Part shown: positions 5,579 through 9,723 of the stretch, piece by piece
Layout of the letters: every line of letters begins with the position of its first letter
How positions within the stretch are numbered: position 1 is the first letter of the stretch
Assembly: GCA_039027055.1 (NCBI GenBank)
Contig: JBCCLD010000171.1
Location: forward strand, 1 to 9,723
Direction: 5' to 3'
Length of the DNA stretch: 9,723 nt
DNA from: JBCBEX01 sp039027055
Lineage (GTDB): Bacteria; Bacteroidota; Rhodothermia; Rhodothermales; Rubricoccaceae
Notes under the pieces: generated by a model
Databases searched by the model: none
What the model saw: only the letters and a program-made list of their open reading frames with translations
What the model was told of the DNA's origin: nothing
Translations under genes and position numbers: made by a program

Positions 5579-6721
5579 TTATTTGAGCAGCGTCACCTTC
5601 TGCGTGTGCGTGAAGTCGCGGCCCGTGACGCGGACGATATAGAGGCCCGTCGGGAGGTCGCTGCCGTCGATGCGGAGCGTCTGCGAGGACCCGGCAGCAG
5701 GCGTGCCTGCATAGAGCGTGCGGATCTGACGTCCGGTCACGTCGAAGAGGTTTGCCTGGACCGGCGCCGCCTCGCGGACGGTGAAGCGCACCGTGGTCTC
5801 GGCGTTGAAGGGGTTCGGGTAGGCCGCGTCGATCTGGAACGTCTCGGCGAGCGTGACCGTGACCTCGACCTGCGGGCTGTAGGCAATCGTGCCATCGAAG
5901 TCGGTCTGGCGGAGGCGGAAGGCGTGGGTGCCCGGCGTGAGCGCGTCGAAGCGGAAGGCGTAGGCCTGCGCCTCGGTGGTCGTGCCCTGGCCAGCGACGA
6001 AGGCCGTCTCGGCGAAGTCAGCCACGTCCGGCGTGCGGTGCTCGACGGCGAAGCCGGCGTTGTTCGTCTCCGACGCGGTCGTCCAGCGGAGCAGCGCCGC
6101 CACGCCGTCGAGCGTCGCGTCGAAGGCCGTCAGCTCGACCGGGACGACGGCCCCGGTGAGTTCGATCTGGTAGGTGCCGGTCGCCGTGCCGCCGCGGTGC
6201 AGCCAGCCCACGACGGGGTCCGGCACGTTGGAGGTGAAGACGTCGTTGAAGCTGAAGGTGTAGGCGCGCGGATCCTGGAAGATGGCCTCGGAGGTGGCCA
6301 CGAGCGGCACGGTCTCGAAGCCCGAGACGGCGACGTAGTAGGTGCCCGGCTGGGTGGGCATGAAGGGGTGGCCGGCCGGGAGCGTCGAGCGGAGCGACCC
6401 GGTGCCGCCCGGCGTGTCGTCGTTGAAGGCGATGCCACGGCCGGTCTCGTCGAAGAGGAAGAGGCGCGTGTCGGCAAGCGTGCCGATGGTGGCGGGCTCG
6501 GTGGTCACGGAGAAGCCCGCCGGATCAGTGATGAACACGCGGTACATGTCCACGTCGTCCGGCTTGTCGATGGTGCCGGTGATGGCCGTGTAGGGCGTCG
6601 CCGAGTCGTCGAGGAGCTGGGCCGTGGCCGGGAGCGATCCGGCGTCAGTGCCTTCGTTCCAGACGTTCTGGGCGAAGGCCGGCGCGGCGAGGAGGGCGAG
6701 GAGGAGTGTAGCGAAGCGCAT
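5579..6721 (-). CDS. Secreted protein with PPC-like N-terminal domain and type IX secretion sorting domain
   Basis: A 380-residue exported protein. The signal peptide is MRFATLLLALLAAPAFA (cleavage before QN, residue 18). Residues about 25-190 resemble bacterial pre-peptidase C-terminal (PPC) type beta-sandwich domains: TGTIDKPDDVDMYRVFI, then LFLFDETGRGIAFNDD and GTYYVAVSGF, where the acidic turns could bind calcium. Residues about 193-290 (VPVELTAFDA, WTTASETNNAGFAVEHR, FRLRQTDFDG) form the Fn3-like segment common before sorting domains. Residues about 297-380 are a type A sorting domain with YPNPFN (301-306), FDVTGRQIRTL and LPTGLYIVRV, ending VTLLK. Such domains direct cargo across the outer membrane through the type IX system. 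No enzymatic domain is visible. The open frame continues upstream to 7006, but only ATG 6721 starts directly at a signal peptide. The gene is divergent from priA and has its own terminator. Confidence 0.92.
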   Translation of the reverse strand: MRFATLLLALLAAPAFAQNVWNEGTDAGSLPATAQLLDDSATPYTAITGTIDKPDDVDMYRVFITDPAGFSVTTEPATIGTLADTRLFLFDETGRGIAFNDDTPGGTGSLRSTLPAGHPFMPTQPGTYYVAVSGFETVPLVATSEAIFQDPRAYTFSFNDVFTSNVPDPVVGWLHRGGTATGTYQIELTGAVVPVELTAFDATLDGVAALLRWTTASETNNAGFAVEHRTPDVADFAETAFVAGQGTTTEAQAYAFRFDALTPGTHAFRLRQTDFDGTIAYSPQVEVTVTLAETFQIDAAYPNPFNAETTVRFTVREAAPVQANLFDVTGRQIRTLYAGTPAAGSSQTLRIDGSDLPTGLYIVRVTGRDFTHTQKVTLLK

Positions 6722-7067
6722 GGGTGGAGGGATCGAGCGGGTGTGCGGAGAGCGAGATCCTGACGAGAGAGAAGAGAGCGCAGCGGGGGCGGAGCGAGAG
6801 AAAGAGACGCGTAGCGAGGGCTGCATCGGTCGGTGCCGAGAGCGGGCGGTGACCGGGCGATCCGGTGCCGGGGAGAGCGGTCCCAGTCGCGGATCTGCTG
6901 CCTCCCTATGAGAACCCCGTTCCCACCCCGTGCCGACCCACCCAGTCCCCGACGATGGAACGCCTTGGTGACACGAGCCTCGCCTAAAGTCGCGCCGTCG
7001 CATCATGTCGCAGACGCCGGGCGTGCCCTGTCACGCTGGCGTTCCCGCGGAGCGCGGTGTATCGGGG

Positions 7068-7157
7068 CGACCTGCGGCCCTTGGTTCGTTCGACTGCGTC
7101 TCGCTTGTGGGACGACCTGCGGCCTGTGGTTCGCTCGCTCTGCTCGCTGTGGCTTGT
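7068..7157. repeat. Two-copy degenerate tandem repeat, period 45 bp
   Basis: Copy 1 (7068-7112) and copy 2 (7113-7157) both begin CGACCTGCGGCC and share TGGTTCG at the same offset. Their ends (TCGCTTGTGG and CTCGCTGTGG) match with a 1-3 base shift. The repeat is rich in TTCG/CTCG words, as in dispersed intergenic repeats of GC-rich genomes. It lies 104-193 bases upstream of the priA start. Confidence 0.65.
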
Positions 7158-7189
7158 TGTTGCGTCCGTCCTCAAACCAAGTCATCCCC

Positions 7190-7220
7190 GTGCCCCCGCG
7201 CTCCCGTGCCCCCGCGCTCC
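7190..7220. repeat. Perfect 15-bp direct repeat, period 16 bp
   Basis: GTGCCCCCGCGCTCC occurs at 7190-7204 and again at 7206-7220, separated by one base. It lies about 40 bases before the priA start codon. It could be a simple slippage product or a binding site pair. Confidence 0.7.
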
Positions 7221-7260
7221 GTTTCCTACCTTCATCGCCCCGCCAACCCACCCCGCTCTC

Positions 7261-9723
7261 GTGCCGCACTCCACCACCGGCGCGCACGCGCTCGTCGTGC
7301 CGCTCTCGCCTGTCCCGCAGCCCTACACGTACGCGGTCCCACACGCGCTCGACACGGCGGCGGTACCGGGCGCACGGGTGCTGGTGCCGTTCGGCCGGCG
7401 GACACTCACGGGCGTCGTGGTCGGGCGCACCGATGAGGTCGCACGCGGTGTCACGCTGAAGGCCATCGCCGACGTGCTCGACGCCGAGGCCCCGGCGCTG
7501 CCGCCAGCGCTGCTGCGGCTGACGGAGTGGATGGCGAGCTACTATGCCTGCTCCTGGGGCGAGGTGCTGCGCGCGGCGCTCCCAGCGGGCACCGACGTGG
7601 AGGGCGTGCGCGTGCTCTACCGCACCGACGCACCGGCTGCGTGGCGTGGCGACCCGCTCGGACGCGACCTGTTGGTTCTGCTCGGGCAACGCAATGGAAA
7701 TGGCCTGCCGCTCAAGGAAGCCGAGGAGGAACTGGGCAGCAAGCTCCCCGCGACGCTCCTCGCCGACCTCCGCACGGCCGGGCTGCTCCGCATCGCCGAG
7801 GAGACGACAGACCCGAGGGTGCGTGCCAAGACGGCCCGGTGGCTTCGCATCCGCCAGGGCATCGACCCGAGCGCCGCGCCGGACGAGCTGCGCGGGCTGC
7901 GGCAGCAGATGCTCGTCGCCACACTCGCGGCGTCGACGGACCGGGCGCTCAGCCAGGCCGATGCCTTGGCCGCGTCGGGCGCGTCGAGTCAGACGGTGCA
8001 GCGGCTCGTGGAGTTGGGCTGGGTCGAGGCCTACGACGTGGAGGTCGAGCGCCGTCCCGAAGCGTTCGATACGGCCGCGCCCGCCCCGCTGCGGATCGCG
8101 CTGCACGCGTCGCAGCGGGCTGCGCTGGAGGCGATCAACGCCGCGCTCGTCCCCCTGAGGAATGGGGCCCAGCACACCGGCGCGAAGAAGACCGAGACGT
8201 TTCTGCTCCACGGCGTCACGGGCAGCGGCAAGACGGAGGTCTACCTCCGCGCGCTCAAGGCGACGCTCGACGCGGGGCGCACGGGCATCGTGCTCGTGCC
8301 CGAGATCGCGCTCACCCCGCAGACCGTCCGCCGCTTCCGCGCCCACTTCGGCGACGACGTGGCGGTCCTCCACTCGCGGATGAGCCCCGGGGAGCGCTAC
8401 GACGCGTGGCGGCACCTCCGCGCCGGGCGCTACCGCGTCGCCATCGGCCCGCGCTCCGCCGTCCTCGCGCCGCTCGAAAACGTAGGGCTGATCGTCGTGG
8501 ACGAGGAGCACGAGGCGAGCTACAAGCAGTTCGACCCCGCGCCGCGCTACCACGCCCGCGACGTGGCCGTCATGCGCGCGCACCTCGCCGGGGCAGTGTG
8601 CGTCCTCGGAAGCGCCACGCCGAGCGCCGAGAGTTACGCCAACGCCAAGCGCGGGAAGTACACGCTCCTCCCGATGCCCGAACGCGTGCCGGTACCAGGC
8701 CGAGCAGCAGCGCGGTTGCCGGAGGTGAGGGTCGTCGACCTCGCGCGGGAGCAGGAGGTGCGCCGCCTGCGCGGGGCGCTCTCGGTGCAGCTGCAGGAGG
8801 CGATCCAGGCACGCCTCGACCGCAAGGAGCAGACGATCCTGCTGCAAAACCGCCGCGGCTACGCGCCGATCCTGACGTGCAACGCGTGCGGCCACACGCC
8901 CGAGTGCCCGTCGTGCGCCGTCACGCTCACGCTCCACCGTCCACCCGGCCTACGGCCGCAGCTACGCTGTCACTACTGCGGCTTCACCCGCGCCTCGCCC
9001 TCGGCCTGCGACGACTGCGGGCGGCACGACCTCGCTGACCTCGGTGCCGGCACGCAGCGCGTCGAGGAAGAGCTCGCCGCCACGTTTCCCGAGGCGCGCG
9101 TGCTACGGATGGACCTCGACACGACCTCCAAGAAGGATGCGCACCGCAAACTGCTCACGGCGTTCGGGCGCGGCGAGGCCGACATCCTCCTCGGCACGCA
9201 GATGGTGGCGAAGGGCCTCGACTTCCCGCGCGTGACGCTCGTGGGCGTCGTCAACGCCGACACGGGCATGCTGCTGCCCGACTTCCGTGCCGCCGAGCGG
9301 ACGTTCCAACTCCTCGCCCAAGTCGGGGGCCGCGCAGGCCGTGCCGAGCGCCCCGGCGAGGTGCTCCTCCAGACACGCAATCCCGACCACCCCGCGATCC
9401 GCTTCGCGCTCGCGCACGACTACGAGGGCTTCATCCGCGCCGACCTCCCCGACCGCCGCTTTCTCGGCTACCCGCCCTTCGGCCGCCTCGTCGGCATCGA
9501 GTTCAAGGGGCCGAATGAGGCCACCGTCGAGAAGCTCGCCGCACGCTGGACCGGGCAGCTCACGAAGCGGCTTCCCCGGTTGCTCAAAGGGCTCTCGGAG
9601 GCCGACGCGCAGCAGCTCCAGGTGCTCGGCCCGACGGCGGCGTTCATCGGGCGCGTCAAGAAGCAGTACCGCTTCCACACGATCCTGAAGGCCCCGCTCG
9701 CCGTCTCGCCCTACGCGCTCACC
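7261..9723 (+). CDS. priA: Primosomal replication-restart helicase PriA (3' truncated by window)
   Basis: PriA recognises abandoned replication forks and reloads the replicative helicase; it is a superfamily 2 3'-to-5' DNA helicase. The frame is open for 821 codons to the window end. The N-terminal DNA-binding domain starts at ALVVPLSPVPQPYTYAVP. A winged-helix region follows (about residues 110-280). The helicase core has Walker A GVTGSGKTE (318-326), DEEH (414-417) and GSATPS. The zinc-binding segment has all eight family cysteines: C540, C543, C549, C552, C570, C573, C583 and C586. Later come GTQMVAKGLDFP and QVGGRAGRAERPGE. The match runs to a near-terminal VLGPTAAFIGRVKKQYRFH, so only some tens of residues should be missing. 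The GTG at 7261 fits the family N-terminus. The frame is open upstream to 6988 but that part is repeat-derived and unlike PriA. No Shine-Dalgarno is seen. Confidence 0.96.
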   Translation, partial: MPHSTTGAHALVVPLSPVPQPYTYAVPHALDTAAVPGARVLVPFGRRTLTGVVVGRTDEVARGVTLKAIADVLDAEAPALPPALLRLTEWMASYYACSWGEVLRAALPAGTDVEGVRVLYRTDAPAAWRGDPLGRDLLVLLGQRNGNGLPLKEAEEELGSKLPATLLADLRTAGLLRIAEETTDPRVRAKTARWLRIRQGIDPSAAPDELRGLRQQMLVATLAASTDRALSQADALAASGASSQTVQRLVELGWVEAYDVEVERRPEAFDTAAPAPLRIALHASQRAALEAINAALVPLRNGAQHTGAKKTETFLLHGVTGSGKTEVYLRALKATLDAGRTGIVLVPEIALTPQTVRRFRAHFGDDVAVLHSRMSPGERYDAWRHLRAGRYRVAIGPRSAVLAPLENVGLIVVDEEHEASYKQFDPAPRYHARDVAVMRAHLAGAVCVLGSATPSAESYANAKRGKYTLLPMPERVPVPGRAAARLPEVRVVDLAREQEVRRLRGALSVQLQEAIQARLDRKEQTILLQNRRGYAPILTCNACGHTPECPSCAVTLTLHRPPGLRPQLRCHYCGFTRASPSACDDCGRHDLADLGAGTQRVEEELAATFPEARVLRMDLDTTSKKDAHRKLLTAFGRGEADILLGTQMVAKGLDFPRVTLVGVVNADTGMLLPDFRAAERTFQLLAQVGGRAGRAERPGEVLLQTRNPDHPAIRFALAHDYEGFIRADLPDRRFLGYPPFGRLVGIEFKGPNEATVEKLAARWTGQLTKRLPRLLKGLSEADAQQLQVLGPTAAFIGRVKKQYRFHTILKAPLAVSPYALT

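Larger units (their letters stand above)
6722..7260. other. 539-bp intergenic region between the divergent cargo and priA genes
   Basis: No convincing gene lies here. On the plus strand 6741-6820 is purine-rich (for example GAGAGAGAAGAGAG at 6765-6778), so the leader of the minus-strand cargo mRNA would be pyrimidine-rich. ACCGG-GCGAT-CCGGT (6852-6866) is a short hairpin. The right half holds a 45-bp two-copy repeat (7068-7157) and a 16-bp-period repeat (7190-7220). Promoters for both divergent genes should be here, but I cannot point to consensus boxes. Confidence 0.6.

Noticed and set aside
5606..6763. 385-codon open frame on the plus strand
   Set aside because: It is the antisense shadow of the type IX cargo gene and is rich in R/G/E/V low-complexity sequence.
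6722..7006. Longer start for the type IX cargo protein
   Set aside because: The frame is open, but the added residues are Arg/Ser/Pro-rich and would bury the signal peptide that begins at 6721.
6988..7260. Longer start for PriA through the repeats
   Set aside because: The upstream frame is open only because of GC-rich repeat sequence and does not resemble the PriA N-terminus. The GTG at 7261 fits the family.
7003..8937. 644-codon open frame on the minus strand
   Set aside because: It lies antisense to priA, whose motifs are unmistakable. The product is Arg/Ala/Glu-rich low-complexity sequence, as expected from reverse reading of GC-rich codons.
1..9723. CRISPR array, tRNA, rRNA or known anti-phage system
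   Set aside because: No regularly spaced repeats, no cloverleaf-like sequence and no nuclease, toxin or Cas-like protein were found in the readable frames.

Overview
The window looks like chromosomal DNA of a GC-rich member of the Bacteroidota/Rhodothermota, most probably Rhodothermales-like. Three things support this. The secreted protein at 5579-6721 ends in a PNPFN-type type IX secretion sorting domain, with the VPVELTAF segment that often precedes it. None of the start codons has a clear Shine-Dalgarno sequence, which is common in that phylum. Most genes are strongly GC-rich at third codon positions. The genus is an inference.

Layout from left to right. (1) Position 3-209 is the C-terminal end of a polyprenyl-phosphate sugar-1-phosphate transferase (exopolysaccharide initiation). 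(2) Position 208-702 is an island bounded by imperfect inverted repeats. It holds one small unrecognised gene (266-559) of lower GC, and it fills the whole gap up to the next gene. (3) Position 707-2806 is a complete ABC-F ATPase with a TTG start. (4) Positions 2905-3447 and 3643-4155 are two tandem paralogous small exported proteins, probably outer-membrane beta-barrels. Each is preceded by a copy of the same 42-bp block. (5) Position 4159-5397, minus strand, is a GAF + PP2C/SpoIIE (RsbU-like) phosphatase whose stop lies 3 bp from the stop of the second barrel gene. (6) Position 5398-5578 is a hairpin-rich spacer. It contains a strong terminator for the upstream minus-strand gene and a leader hairpin for the phosphatase gene. 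(7) Position 5579-6721, minus strand, is a secreted type IX cargo protein. (8) Position 6722-7260 is a 539-bp divergent intergenic region with a purine-rich tract, a two-copy 45-bp repeat and a 16-bp-period repeat. (9) Position 7261 to the window end is primosomal helicase priA, missing only its extreme C-terminus.

The genes do not form one pathway. They are a mix of housekeeping functions (PriA, ABC-F), envelope functions (sugar transferase, barrels, type IX cargo) and signalling (PP2C phosphatase). I found no CRISPR array, tRNA, rRNA, transposase or recognisable defence system. The least explained parts are the inverted-repeat-bounded small gene, the duplicated barrel genes with their conserved upstream block, and the structured spacer at 5431-5570.
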